From Sphingomonadaceae bacterium PASS1 (GTDB lineage: Bacteria; Pseudomonadota; Alphaproteobacteria; Sphingomonadales; Sphingomonadaceae), in the NCBI GenBank assembly GCA_002255985.1, contig NKIR01000002.1:1-64000 (forward strand): a DNA stretch of 64,000 nt. The letters are read 5' to 3'. A model generated the notes under the pieces. The model did no database searches. It worked only from the letters and a program-made list of their open reading frames with translations, and was not told the DNA's origin. Positions 52,192-61,362 of the stretch are shown one piece after another. Every line of letters starts with the position of its first letter. Position 1 is the first letter of the stretch. The position numbers were made by a program, and so were the translations under genes.

Positions 52192-52869
52192 TTACCCTTC
52201 GTCAGCCTCGGCCGACAAACCACCGGCAGCTTCAGCAGCAGCCTTGGCAGCAGCTTGCTCTTCGCGGCGCTTTGCGTTTGCAGCGGCTTCAGCTGCATCC
52301 GCAGCGTCGGCAGCAACTTCAGCTTCAACCTGCGCTTCAATGACTTCAGCAGCGATCTCGGCCTGTTCAGCTTCGAACATTTGGTCGAGAACGTTGACGC
52401 CATCCTTCTGCAACTCGGCTTCGTCGTCCGAACGGGCCACATTGACCTGAACAGTTACCGAAACTTCGGGGTGCAGAACAACCTTAACGTCAAATACGCC
52501 AAGCGTTTTGATTGGGCGTTCGAGAACGATCATCGACTTGGAAACCTTGGCATCCTGGGCGACCAGACCGTCAACGATGTCCTTAACCGAAACCGAACCA
52601 TAAAGCTGGCCAGTTTGCGAAGCCGCACGGATCAGAACGATCTGCTTGCCTTCGACGCCGCCAGAAGCCTTTTGCGCTTCGTCACGACGGGTTGCGTTAT
52701 CGCTTTCAATTTTCGCGCGGTTGGCTTCGAAAACCTTGCGGTTTGCGTCGTTCGCACGGAGCGCTTTTTTGTTTGGCAACAGGAAGTTACGGGCATAGCC
52801 GTCCTTCACAGTGACAACGTCACCGATTGCACCAAGCTTTTCAACGCGTTCGAGAAGTATGATATCCAT
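52192..52869 (-). CDS. rplI: 50S ribosomal protein L9 with long C-terminal tail
   Basis: A 225-residue L9. The conserved part (1-150) has MDIILLERVEKLGAIGDVVTVKDGYARNFLLPNKKAL and VKVVLHPEVSV; the tail (about 160-225) is Ala/Glu-rich with repeated AA blocks and no known domain, and a standard L9 is about 148 residues. It sits at the L1 stalk base of the ribosome. It begins 12 bases after rpsR, completing rpsF-rpsR-rplI. Confidence 0.97.
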   Translation of the reverse strand: MDIILLERVEKLGAIGDVVTVKDGYARNFLLPNKKALRANDANRKVFEANRAKIESDNATRRDEAQKASGGVEGKQIVLIRAASQTGQLYGSVSVKDIVDGLVAQDAKVSKSMIVLERPIKTLGVFDVKVVLHPEVSVTVQVNVARSDDEAELQKDGVNVLDQMFEAEQAEIAAEVIEAQVEAEVAADAADAAEAAANAKRREEQAAAKAAAEAAGGLSAEADEG

Positions 52870-52880
52870 GTTTCGGCTCC

Positions 52881-53105
52881 TTACTTCACGATGTACGGCA
52901 GAAGGCCGATGTGACGGGCGCGCTTGATAGCTTGGCCCAGCTCACGCTGCTTCTTTGCCGAAACGGCAGTGATGCGTGATGGGACAATCTTGCCACGCTC
53001 TGAAATGTAACCCTGAAGCAGGCGTACATCTTTATAATCAATTTTCGGCGCATCTTTACCCTGGAATGGGCAGGACTTGCGGCGACGGAAAAACGGACGT
53101 GCCAT
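52881..53105 (-). CDS. rpsR: 30S ribosomal protein S18
   Basis: A full-length 74-residue S18 of the platform, starting [16 protein letters not shown] with the cysteine and ending [40 protein letters not shown] is conserved. It begins three bases after rpsF and precedes rplI. Confidence 0.98.
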   Translation of the reverse strand: MARPFFRRRKSCPFQGKDAPKIDYKDVRLLQGYISERGKIVPSRITAVSAKKQRELGQAIKRARHIGLLPYIVK

Positions 53106-53108
53106 AAT

Positions 53109-53549
53109 TTAAGCCTCCTGCTCTGCACGGGGTGCGCGATCGGGACGGTCGCCACGATCTGGACGTGGGGCACCGCGGTCACGGTCGCCGCCACCAAATC
53201 CACCGCGCTCACTGCGCTCTGGACGGTCGCTCTTGCGCATCATGACCGATGGGCCTTTTTCATGCTCGTCAACGCGGACAGTCATGTAACGAATGATGTC
53301 TTCGTTCATACGTGTCTGACGCTCGAGCTCGGCGATGGTGTCGCCATTAGCTTCGATGTCGAGCATTACGAAATGCGCTTTGCGGTTTTTCTGAATTTTG
53401 TAAGTCAGTGTGCGAAGACCCCAAGTTTCGGTCTTTACGACCTTACCTTTATTGTCTTCCACAATCTTGGTGGCAACTTCTGCCAGCGCATCAACCTGGG
53501 CCTGTGAAAGGTCCTGACGCGCCAAAAATACATGCTCGTACATTGGCAT
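53109..53549 (-). CDS. rpsF: 30S ribosomal protein S6 with Arg/Gly/Asp-rich tail
   Basis: A 146-residue S6. The ferredoxin-like core (1-100) has [19 protein letters not shown] and [22 protein letters not shown]; the tail (about 103-146) is rich in Arg, Asp and Gly, with [20 protein letters not shown], longer than the short acidic tail of E. coli S6. The ATG at 53549 follows AAGGAAA; an earlier in-frame start at 53594 has no family support. It pairs with S18. Confidence 0.96.
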   Translation of the reverse strand: MPMYEHVFLARQDLSQAQVDALAEVATKIVEDNKGKVVKTETWGLRTLTYKIQKNRKAHFVMLDIEANGDTIAELERQTRMNEDIIRYMTVRVDEHEKGPSVMMRKSDRPERSERGGFGGGDRDRGAPRPDRGDRPDRAPRAEQEA

Positions 53550-53711
53550 GGGCGTTTCCTTGTTCCTACCGATCGCTGACGCAGCACCATGCATACGCCC
53601 CTCCGGCTTTCTTCGTTTTCACAAGGGTTACCCCAAGAGAAGTGGCGCGCTTAGGTGGGATTTGCGGGAAAAGCAAGCGATTCGCCGGAATGGCGCGACG
53701 TCGAGCTATTG

Positions 53712-55106
53712 CTAGGCGCCAAGCCGCGCCAAAATATCTGCCGCAAACGCGCTCAACGTATCATCGCGCGCGCCCATGATGACGATACGGTCGCCGGGTT
53801 GCGCGAGATCGACCATGCGGTTGCCGCAATCTTCGCGCGACGGGACATATTCGGCGTTTTGGCCTGCTGCAGCGACAGCGTCAGTGATGCTTTGGCTGCC
53901 AATGCTTTTGTCGACAGTGCCGCCAAAGTAGACGGGATCGCAGAGGATGAGGTGATCGTCCTTACCAAGCATGCCTGCAAAAACGCCGGCCAATTCAGCA
54001 CCCATCACGCGAATTGGGCCGTAGCCATGCGGTTGAAAGAAGGCGATGATCCGGCCCGGGAAGGCTTTGAGTGTCGCAAGCGTTGCGGCGATCTTGTCCG
54101 GGTTATGGCCGAAATCGTCGATGACGGTGATGTCGTTTGCGGTGCCGACAATGTCGAAGCGGCGGGCGAGGCCATTGAAACGCTCTATCGCGCGAACGGC
54201 CTGCGCAACGGTTACGCCGAGCGCGGTCGCGGCGGCGATGGCGGCAAGTGCGTTGGCGATATTGTGGCGACCGGGGACGATGAGCGCGACGTCATGGGTA
54301 TCGCCCATGGCGTGCAGCGTGAAACGGCTGCCCAGCGGCAGGTCCACGATATCGGTCGCGCGGAAATCAGCCTGCGCTGAAAAGCCAAAGCTGATGGCCC
54401 CTGCCAGCGCCAAGGGTTCCACAAGCGCCACAGTCTCCGCGTCATCGGCGTTCCACACGCTTGTATTTGCTTTTTTGGCAAAGTCACCGAACAGCTGCCG
54501 CAATTCTTCAAGGCTTTTATGGTCGAGGCTGACATTGTTGAGCACCGCGACTTCGGGGGTGAACAAGGCGATAGAGCCATCGCTTTCGTCGACCTCCGAA
54601 ACGAAAACGTCCCCCTGCCCCACGCGTGCGCTGGCAAAAGGCGCGTCATCGGCGACGAAATTTTTCATTACCGCGCCGTTCATGATGGTCGGGTCCAGCC
54701 CTGCATCGGTCAATATCCAGCCGATCATGCCCGTGACGGTGGATTTCCCGCTGGTCCCGCCAACGGCAACGCTGCGCGGCGCATTATTGAACAAATCCGC
54801 GAGCAGCTCAGCGCGCGTCATGCGGTCGCAGCCCAAGGCGTTCGCCTTGGCAACATCAGGCACGCTGTCTTCGATAGCAGCAGACGCAATCAGGATTTGG
54901 TCGCCGCTGATGAGGCCACTGCCGTCTTGGGCAAACAGGTCGATGCCAAGGCTTTGTAACCATTCAAACTTGGCGCCCAAGCGGCCCTGATCCAGCGCGC
55001 GGTCCGACCCAGCGACGGTTGCGCCTGCATCGCGAACGATATTCGCCAAGGGCAACATGCCCGAACCGCCAATGCCACAGAAGAAATAGGATTTGTTTTT
55101 GTGCAT
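53712..55106 (-). CDS. UDP-N-acetylmuramate ligase (MurC/Mpl-like)
   Basis: A 464-residue Mur ligase. Rossmann-like N-domain with FFCGIGGSGMLPLANIV (8-24), central ATP loop GGTSGKST (116-123), SEVDESDGS in the magnesium region, NNVSLDHKSLEEL and the C-terminal domain with IDDFGHNPDKIAATL. The fold fits MurC, which adds L-Ala to UDP-MurNAc, or Mpl, which adds recycled tripeptide. The divergent neighbour is an LD-carboxypeptidase, which makes that tripeptide, so the recycling role (Mpl) is favoured; the dcw-cluster murC is not in this window. Confidence 0.82.
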   Translation of the reverse strand: MHKNKSYFFCGIGGSGMLPLANIVRDAGATVAGSDRALDQGRLGAKFEWLQSLGIDLFAQDGSGLISGDQILIASAAIEDSVPDVAKANALGCDRMTRAELLADLFNNAPRSVAVGGTSGKSTVTGMIGWILTDAGLDPTIMNGAVMKNFVADDAPFASARVGQGDVFVSEVDESDGSIALFTPEVAVLNNVSLDHKSLEELRQLFGDFAKKANTSVWNADDAETVALVEPLALAGAISFGFSAQADFRATDIVDLPLGSRFTLHAMGDTHDVALIVPGRHNIANALAAIAAATALGVTVAQAVRAIERFNGLARRFDIVGTANDITVIDDFGHNPDKIAATLATLKAFPGRIIAFFQPHGYGPIRVMGAELAGVFAGMLGKDDHLILCDPVYFGGTVDKSIGSQSITDAVAAAGQNAEYVPSREDCGNRMVDLAQPGDRIVIMGARDDTLSAFAADILARLGA

Positions 55107-55294
55107 AAGCGTCGGTTATTGGGTAGCAGGGGTTTTGGCAATGGCAAGCGAAGGTAACCGCAGTCCTGAGAAGCAGTCGCATCGCGGCTGCGCCCGTCAA
55201 AGGGCGGTTATCAGCGGAAAAACACCCTTCGACTTTTCGCCAGCGCTTGCGCGCTGACGGCTCAGGGCTACGGTGTGGGGATGGAAGGTTTTTC

Positions 55295-56131
55295 ATGAAA
55301 ATCGGGATATGCGCACCATCGACACCTTTTACGCGTGAAGACGCCGCACGCGTTTCGGCGCTCGCCGCAACATCACATCCGAGCGCGGAGCTGTATTTCC
55401 ATGACCAATGCTTTGCCGAGGCCGGGCATTTCGCGGGTTCGGATGACGAACGGCGCGACGCTTTTGTGGCGCGTGCCAATGATCCTGACTTTGATGCGGT
55501 CTGGTTTGTCCGTGGCGGATATGGGGCATGTCGGATCGCCGAAGACGCTGTCGCGGCTCTAAAATCCGCTGCGGCCGACAAGATATATATGGGCTATAGC
55601 GATGCCGGCAATTTGCTCGGCGCTTTATATCGCGCGCGCATTGGCCGTGTGTGCCATGGCCCTATGCCCGCAGACATACGGCGCGCAGGCGGCGATGCAG
55701 CCGTGACCCGTGCACTCGACTGGATCGTGCACCAATCGCCGCACGCGCTTGAACCGCATGTGCAGGGCGGGGAAAAACATGCTGCGTTCAACCTGATGAC
55801 GCTGGCCATGATGGCCGGAACGCCGTTGATGCCCGACCTGAATGGTCATGTGTTGATGGTCGAGGAAATCAGCGAATATCTGTATGGATTTGACCGGGCC
55901 TTTTTCAATGTCGGCACCCATTTGCAATCGGCTGGACTCGCCGGATTGCGGCTTGGCCGTGTCAGCGATGTGCCCGAAAATGACCGGCCATTTGGCGAAG
56001 GCGCAGAAGACATCGCCCGGCGCTGGTGTGCCAAGACGGGCATAGCCTATCTGGGCCGCGCGGACATCGGCCATGACGCCGATAACCGCATCGTGCCGTT
56101 CGGGCTTGCATCATCCAGCGCCGCACCATAG
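55295..56131 (+). CDS. ldcA: LD-carboxypeptidase (S66 family)
   Basis: A 278-residue S66 peptidase that trims the terminal D-Ala from L,D-tetrapeptides to tripeptides in the cytoplasm. Catalytic residues are visible: Ser102 in MGYSDAGN, Glu190 in MVEEISE and His260 in ADIGHDADN. GGYGACR (about 74-80) is also typical. The ATG at 55295 is used because the homology begins with KIGICAPSTPF and GGAAGG lies upstream. It is divergent from the Mur ligase (188 bases). Confidence 0.92.
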   Translation: MKIGICAPSTPFTREDAARVSALAATSHPSAELYFHDQCFAEAGHFAGSDDERRDAFVARANDPDFDAVWFVRGGYGACRIAEDAVAALKSAAADKIYMGYSDAGNLLGALYRARIGRVCHGPMPADIRRAGGDAAVTRALDWIVHQSPHALEPHVQGGEKHAAFNLMTLAMMAGTPLMPDLNGHVLMVEEISEYLYGFDRAFFNVGTHLQSAGLAGLRLGRVSDVPENDRPFGEGAEDIARRWCAKTGIAYLGRADIGHDADNRIVPFGLASSSAAP

Positions 56132-56167
56132 GCGATTTGGCACAAACAAGGACTGACGGGAGCAAAT

Positions 56168-57106
56168 ATGCGCGCATTTATATTTCCAGGACAAGGCAGC
56201 CAGGCGGTTGGCATGGGCAAAGCGCTCGCCGACGCCAGCCCCACCGCCCGCGCGGTGTTTCAGGAAGTCGACGAAGCGCTTGGCCAACATCTGTTCCGGT
56301 TGATGTGTGATGGCCCCGAAAGCGAGCTTACGCTGACCGAGAACGCCCAGCCGGCGATTATGGCAAATGCCATTGCGACGTTGCGCGTGCTCGAAACCGA
56401 AGGCGGCGTCCGCCTGTCGGAGAAATGCAATTTCGTCGCGGGCCATTCCTTGGGCGAATATAGCGCGCTGTGTGCCGCTGGCGCGTTGCCATTGTCCGTG
56501 ACGGCAGCATTGTTGAAGCTTCGCGGTCGCGCAATGCAGGCGGCTGTTCCCGTTGGCATTGGCGCCATGGCTGCGTTGCTTGGGGCAGACATTGAGAAAG
56601 CCGAAGCATTGGCCGCGGCTGCGGCGCAGAGCGAAACCTGCACCGTTGCAAATGACAATGATCCGTCGCAGGTGGTCATTTCAGGACATAAAGGCGCAAT
56701 TGACCGCGCCATTGAGCTGGCCAAGGACCATGGGATCAAGCGCGGCATATTGTTGCCGGTATCCGCACCCTTTCATTGCCCATTGATGCAACCTGCAGCC
56801 GATGAGATGCAAAGCGCGCTTGGCACGACGACCATTCATGCGCCGCTGGTCCCGCTTTTTGCGAACGTGACGGCGGCGGCGGTGTCCGAACCCGATGTCA
56901 TCGCCGCGCAATTGGTGCAGCAGGTGACTGGACGCGTGCGCTGGCGTGAGTCGGCAATGGCGATGGCAGAGACTGGCGTTACCCATTTTGTTGAGTTCGG
57001 CGGCAAAGTGCTATCACCCATGGTGAAGCGCAGCACGCATGAAGACATCACCACCACGAGCGTCATCAGCATGGATGACATCGAAGCTTTGTTGAAAGCG
57101 ATATAA
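56168..57106 (+). CDS. fabD: Malonyl-CoA:ACP transacylase
   Basis: A 312-residue FabD. The catalytic Ser94 is in VAGHSLGEYSALCAAGAL, with GQGSQAVGMGK at the start. It loads malonyl groups onto ACP for fatty acid synthesis. It begins 36 bases after the carboxypeptidase gene. The stop codon shares one base with the crotonase gene start (TAATG), so that gene is translationally coupled to fabD. Confidence 0.96.
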   Translation: MRAFIFPGQGSQAVGMGKALADASPTARAVFQEVDEALGQHLFRLMCDGPESELTLTENAQPAIMANAIATLRVLETEGGVRLSEKCNFVAGHSLGEYSALCAAGALPLSVTAALLKLRGRAMQAAVPVGIGAMAALLGADIEKAEALAAAAAQSETCTVANDNDPSQVVISGHKGAIDRAIELAKDHGIKRGILLPVSAPFHCPLMQPAADEMQSALGTTTIHAPLVPLFANVTAAAVSEPDVIAAQLVQQVTGRVRWRESAMAMAETGVTHFVEFGGKVLSPMVKRSTHEDITTTSVISMDDIEALLKAI

Positions 57107-57909
57107 TGACGGACCAAATTCTCCAGTCGCGCGATGGCGGCATCTTGACCATCACGATGAACATGCCCGAAAAGCGCAACCCGATATCGGACGTCGGCGT
57201 CGTCGAACACATATGCGATGCCTTCATAGCCGCCGATCAGGATATGTCGGTGCGCTGCGTCATCCTAACGGGGGCCGGAACGGTATTCTCGTCCGGCGGC
57301 GACCTGAAACAGATGCGCCCCGACAGCGGCGGCCTGCGCGCCGGATTACCAGCCGAAACGCGGCGGAACTACAAATATGGCATTCAGAGGTTGCCGCTGA
57401 TGTTTCAGGCGCTTGAGGTTCCCGTTGTTGCGGCCGTCAACGGCCCCGCCATTGGCGCAGGGCTTGACCTGACCACCATGTGCGACATCCGCATTGCGGC
57501 TGCGTCAGCCAAGTTCGCGGAAAGCTTTGTACGCCTTGGGATTACGCCGGGTGATGGCGGTGCATGGCTTTTGCCGCGCATCGTCGGCTTTTCCAAAGCG
57601 ACCGAGCTTGCGTTGACGGGCGAAACCATCGACGCGGCAGAGGCGCTGCGCATCGGCCTCGTGTCCGAAGTTGTGGACGACGCCGATCTGATGGCTGCTG
57701 CACGCAAGGTGGCGGACAAGATCGCGGCCAACCCGCCACATGCCGTCCGCATGACCAAGCGGCTGTTGCGCGAAGGCCAGACGGCGGACCTGAAAAATAT
57801 CCTCGAAATGTCCGCCGCGATGCAAAGCCTTGCGCATGCCACCGCGGATAATGACGAAGCCATCACCGCGTTTCTCGAAAAACGCGCACCCGAGTTTAAG
57901 GGAGAATAA
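57106..57909 (+). CDS. Enoyl-CoA hydratase/isomerase family protein (crotonase)
   Basis: A 267-residue crotonase-fold protein. The oxyanion-hole motif GAGTVFSSGGDLKQMR (about 52-67) and VNGPAIGAGLDLTTMCDIRIA (about 110-130) are clear; the catalytic carboxylate position around KFAESFVRLGITPGDGGAW is plausible. It may hydrate enoyl-CoA, hence belong to beta-oxidation, yet it is placed between fabD and fabG with a one-base overlap on the left and a one-base gap on the right. Substrate unknown. Confidence 0.88.
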   Translation: MTDQILQSRDGGILTITMNMPEKRNPISDVGVVEHICDAFIAADQDMSVRCVILTGAGTVFSSGGDLKQMRPDSGGLRAGLPAETRRNYKYGIQRLPLMFQALEVPVVAAVNGPAIGAGLDLTTMCDIRIAAASAKFAESFVRLGITPGDGGAWLLPRIVGFSKATELALTGETIDAAEALRIGLVSEVVDDADLMAAARKVADKIAANPPHAVRMTKRLLREGQTADLKNILEMSAAMQSLAHATADNDEAITAFLEKRAPEFKGE

Positions 57910-57910
57910 T

Positions 57911-58648
57911 ATGTTTGATCTTACTGGCATGACGGCACTCGTGACCGGAGCATCGGGCGGCATTGGCAGCGCAATCTGCCACGCGCTTGCGGCTCAAGGC
58001 GCGCAGTTGGCTGTTTCTGGCTCTAACGTCGAAAAACTTGAAGCCTTTCGCGCATCACTGGGCGGCGATCATGTCGCGGTGCCATGCAACCTTGGCGACA
58101 AGGATAGCGTTGAAGCGCTTGTCCCGGCTGCGCTCGAAAAATTGGGCAAGATCGACATTTTGGTCAACAATGCAGGCGTGACACGCGACAATTTGACCAT
58201 GCGTATGAAGGATGAGGAATGGGATGACGTCATCCGCATCAACCTTGAAGCGACATTCCGCCTCATGCGCGCCGCCACAAAACCGATGATGAAAGCGCGC
58301 TTCGGCCGTATCATCACGATAACCAGCGTTGTGGGCACGACGGGCAACCCCGGTCAAGCCAACTATGCCGCATCGAAAGGCGGCCTCACCGCCATGACTA
58401 AGGCGATTGCGCAGGAACTGGCGAGCCGCAATGTCACCGCAAATTGCGTCGCGCCGGGCTTTATTGCGACCGCGATGACCGAAACTTTGTCAGATGCGCA
58501 AAAGGAAGCGCTGAACGCCCGCATTCCTATGGGACGCATGGGCGAAGGCGCGGATATTGGCGCTGCGGTGGCTTATCTCGCGTCGCGAGAGGCTAGCTAT
58601 GTCACTGGCCAGACAATCCATGTAAACGGTGGTATGGCGATGCTTTGA
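57911..58648 (+). CDS. fabG: 3-oxoacyl-ACP reductase FabG
   Basis: A 245-residue SDR, NADPH-dependent reductase of the elongation cycle. VTGASGGIGSAICHALA is the cofactor loop, NNAGVTRDNLTMRMKDEEWDDVI the typical FabG stretch, and the catalytic Tyr and Lys lie in GQANYAASKGGL. The start at 57911 follows a GGGAGAA site. A 94-base gap with no strong terminator separates it from acpP. Confidence 0.96.
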   Translation: MFDLTGMTALVTGASGGIGSAICHALAAQGAQLAVSGSNVEKLEAFRASLGGDHVAVPCNLGDKDSVEALVPAALEKLGKIDILVNNAGVTRDNLTMRMKDEEWDDVIRINLEATFRLMRAATKPMMKARFGRIITITSVVGTTGNPGQANYAASKGGLTAMTKAIAQELASRNVTANCVAPGFIATAMTETLSDAQKEALNARIPMGRMGEGADIGAAVAYLASREASYVTGQTIHVNGGMAML

Positions 58649-58742
58649 CGCATAACCCTCGCTTGCCACTTGCCAGCGGGCAATCTGGACATTAGGGCGA
58701 TTACTGAAATTCATCCTCCCAACATTATAAGGGGCACAAAAA

Positions 58743-58976
58743 ATGAGCGATACCGCAGAACGGGTCAAAAAAATTGTAGTCGAGCATCTCGGCGTTGAAG
58801 CTGACAAGGTCACGGAAGCTGCAAGCTTCATCGACGATCTTGGCGCAGATAGCCTCGACATCGTCGAACTCGTTATGGCGTTCGAAGAAGAATTCAACGT
58901 TGAAATCCCTGACGATGCGGCTGAAAAGATCGCTACCGTCAAGGACGCAATCGACTTCATCAACAGCAACGGCTGA
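58743..58976 (+). CDS. acpP: Acyl carrier protein AcpP
   Basis: A 77-residue AcpP with the phosphopantetheine attachment Ser37 in [32 protein letters not shown]. It is the central carrier of fatty acid synthesis. It lies between fabG and fabF as in many proteobacteria, and differs from the exosortase-associated ACP at 48722. Confidence 0.98.
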   Translation: MSDTAERVKKIVVEHLGVEADKVTEAASFIDDLGADSLDIVELVMAFEEEFNVEIPDDAAEKIATVKDAIDFINSNG

Positions 58977-59019
58977 ACCGTCTCGCGCGCTGTGTCGCGC
59001 GGGCAGTTATAAATTCCAG

Positions 59020-59062
59020 CGGCTTTCCGACCGGCGTCAACAGCGCTACCGTCGGAAAGCCG
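59020..59062. repeat. Long perfect hairpin between acpP and fabF
   Basis: CGGCTTTCCGAC (59020-59031) and GTCGGAAAGCCG (59051-59062) form a perfect 12-bp stem with a 19-base loop, then TTTGCATTTTGG. It could act as an attenuating terminator that lets acpP be made in excess of fabF, or protect the acpP mRNA 3' end. The T-run is short. Confidence 0.6.
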
Positions 59063-59125
59063 TTTGCATTTTGGCATTTGTTCGCGGTATTGGGCTGCGA
59101 AGAATAGCATTTTGGAGATAACGCA

Positions 59126-60382
59126 ATGCGTCGTGTCGTGGTCACTGGACTGGGTCTCGTTACACCTTTGGGAGCGGATGTCGAAACGACATGGTCCAAC
59201 CTGATTGCTGGAAAATCCGGCGCAGGCATGATTACGCGTTTTGACGCCAGCGACCAGAAATGCCTGATTGCTTGCGAGGTGAAGTCAAAGGACCACCCAT
59301 GGGGCTTTGACCCCGACAAGCGCGTTGACCACAAGGTTCAGCGGCAAGTTGATCCCTTTATCATTTACGGCATCGATGCCGCAGGTCAGGCATTGGAAGA
59401 TGCCGGCCTCACCGAACTGACCGAAGAACAAAAGGTGCGCGCAGGCTGCTCCATCGGATCCGGCATTGGCGGTCTGCCCGGCATTGAAAGCGAAGCATTG
59501 CTGCTCGCTGAAAAAGGCCCCGGCCGCGTCAGCCCGCATTTTGTGCATGGCCGCCTGATTAACCTGATCTCTGGTCAGGTCAGCATCAAATATGGCCTGA
59601 AAGGCCCCAATCACGCCGTGGTGACCGCCTGTTCCACGGGCGCGCATTCCATTGGTGATGCCGCGCGTATGATCCGCGACGATGATGCGGACATTATGTT
59701 AGCTGGCGGTGCAGAGGGCACGATCAACCCACTTGGCATTGCCGGCTTTGCGCAAGCACGTGCACTGAACATGAGCTTTAACGACCGCCCCGAAGCGGCA
59801 AGCCGTCCCTATGACAAGGACCGCGACGGTTTTGTTATGGGTGAAGGCGCAGGCGTTATCGTTCTTGAAGAATATGAGCACGCAAAGGCGCGCGGCGCAA
59901 AAATCTATGCCGAAGTTGTTGGCTATGGTCTTTCGGGTGATGCCTATCACGTCACCGCACCGCATCCCGATGGCGACGGCGCCTATCGCTCGATGCAGAT
60001 GGCTTTGAAAAAGGCCGGCATGACGCCAAGCGATATTGATTATATCAACGCCCATGGCACATCGACGATGGCAGACACCATCGAACTTGGCGCTGTGAAG
60101 CGTCTATTTGGTGATGCGATTGCGAACGTCTCAATGAGCTCGACCAAGTCCGCCATCGGCCATCTTTTGGGCGGCGCTGGCGCGGTCGAAAGCATTTTCT
60201 GCATCCTTGCGCTCCGCGATCAAATCGTTCCGCCGACGCTCAATCTGGACAATCCGGATGAAGGCACTGAAGGCGTCGACTTGGTGCCGCATGTGGCCAA
60301 AAAGCGTGAAGTGAAAGCTGTCCTGAACAACAGCTTCGGCTTTGGCGGGACCAATGCCAGCCTGATCATGAAGGCCATCTGA
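59126..60382 (+). CDS. fabF: 3-oxoacyl-ACP synthase II FabF
   Basis: A 418-residue ketosynthase. The catalytic Cys169 is in VTACSTGAHS, and the His residues lie in DYINAHGTSTM and SAIGHLLGGAG. It elongates long acyl-ACP chains, including the palmitoleoyl step. GGAGATAA precedes the ATG. mltG follows four bases after its stop, the usual fabF-mltG order. Confidence 0.96.
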   Translation: MRRVVVTGLGLVTPLGADVETTWSNLIAGKSGAGMITRFDASDQKCLIACEVKSKDHPWGFDPDKRVDHKVQRQVDPFIIYGIDAAGQALEDAGLTELTEEQKVRAGCSIGSGIGGLPGIESEALLLAEKGPGRVSPHFVHGRLINLISGQVSIKYGLKGPNHAVVTACSTGAHSIGDAARMIRDDDADIMLAGGAEGTINPLGIAGFAQARALNMSFNDRPEAASRPYDKDRDGFVMGEGAGVIVLEEYEHAKARGAKIYAEVVGYGLSGDAYHVTAPHPDGDGAYRSMQMALKKAGMTPSDIDYINAHGTSTMADTIELGAVKRLFGDAIANVSMSSTKSAIGHLLGGAGAVESIFCILALRDQIVPPTLNLDNPDEGTEGVDLVPHVAKKREVKAVLNNSFGFGGTNASLIMKAI

Positions 60383-60386
60383 CGAT

Positions 60387-61358
60387 ATGCGCCGCCTCGC
60401 CAGATGGGCGATATTAGCGGCGGCGCTGCTGCTTGCTATCATTGCCGGCAACTTCATCTACGGCTGGACCGCACCCGGTCCGCTGGCGCGCGAAGTTACT
60501 GTCGTTATCAAGCCCGGCTCAAGCATTACCCTGGCCGCACAGCAGCTTGAAAAAGGCGGAGTCATCAAGTCTGCCGATGCCTTCGTAAACCGCGCGCGAA
60601 TCTTTGGCAGTACCAGCACGATTAAGGCTGGCGAATTCATCATCCAGCCGCAGGCTTCGAATTCCGAGATATTGTCCATCCTGACCGGCGGCAAAACCGT
60701 CCAGCGGATGGTCACAATCCCAGAGGGGATGCCATCGATCATGGTCTACGAACGGTTGATGGCGAATGACCGCCTCAGCGGCACTATCGCAATGCCGGCC
60801 GAAGGCGCCGTGCTTCCCGACAGCTATGCCTTTGGCATAGGTGAACCACGCGCTGCCGTGCTCAAACGCATGCAAGACGCGATGACAAAAACAATGGACG
60901 AGCTTTGGCCTGAGCGAAGCCCGAACACGGTCGTCAAAACGCGGCTTGAGGCGTTGACGCTGGCGTCGATTGTCGAAAAGGAAACGGCGCTGAAATCCGA
61001 ACTGCGGATTGTGGCCGGGGTATATTCCAACCGCCTGCGCAAGGGCATGATGCTTCAGGCTGACCCGACCATCATTTACCCGATTACCAAAGGCAAACCG
61101 CTTGGCCGCCGCATCCGCAAATCCGAAATAGGCGACGTCAACGACTATAACACTTATGCGATGACGGGTCTGCCAAAGGGCCCGATCGCGAATCCGTCAC
61201 GCGCGGCGATTGCTGCCGTGCTGAACCCGCAAGCGACCAGCGCCTTGTTCTTCGTCGCCGATGGCAAGGGCGGCCATGTGTTTGCCGACACGCTGCAACA
61301 GCACAACGCCAACGTCGAGAAATGGTACGCAATTCGCCGCGAACGCGGGGAAATGTAA
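60387..61358 (+). CDS. mltG: Endolytic murein transglycosylase MltG
   Basis: A 323-residue YceG-family lytic enzyme anchored by an N-terminal helix (about 7-24). The YceG domain has SITLAAQQLEKGGVI, the catalytic Glu in LASIVEKETALKSE, and YNTYAMTGLPKGPIANPSRAAIAAVLNP. It cuts nascent glycan strands to end their growth. It is coupled to fabF by a four-base gap; the pairing of lipid and murein synthesis is common. Confidence 0.95.
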   Translation: MRRLARWAILAAALLLAIIAGNFIYGWTAPGPLAREVTVVIKPGSSITLAAQQLEKGGVIKSADAFVNRARIFGSTSTIKAGEFIIQPQASNSEILSILTGGKTVQRMVTIPEGMPSIMVYERLMANDRLSGTIAMPAEGAVLPDSYAFGIGEPRAAVLKRMQDAMTKTMDELWPERSPNTVVKTRLEALTLASIVEKETALKSELRIVAGVYSNRLRKGMMLQADPTIIYPITKGKPLGRRIRKSEIGDVNDYNTYAMTGLPKGPIANPSRAAIAAVLNPQATSALFFVADGKGGHVFADTLQQHNANVEKWYAIRRERGEM

Positions 61359-61362
61359 TCCC

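Noticed and set aside
54046-54990. A 314-codon Ser/Ala-rich plus-strand frame opposite the Mur ligase
   Set aside because: Low-complexity shadow of a complete Mur ligase gene.
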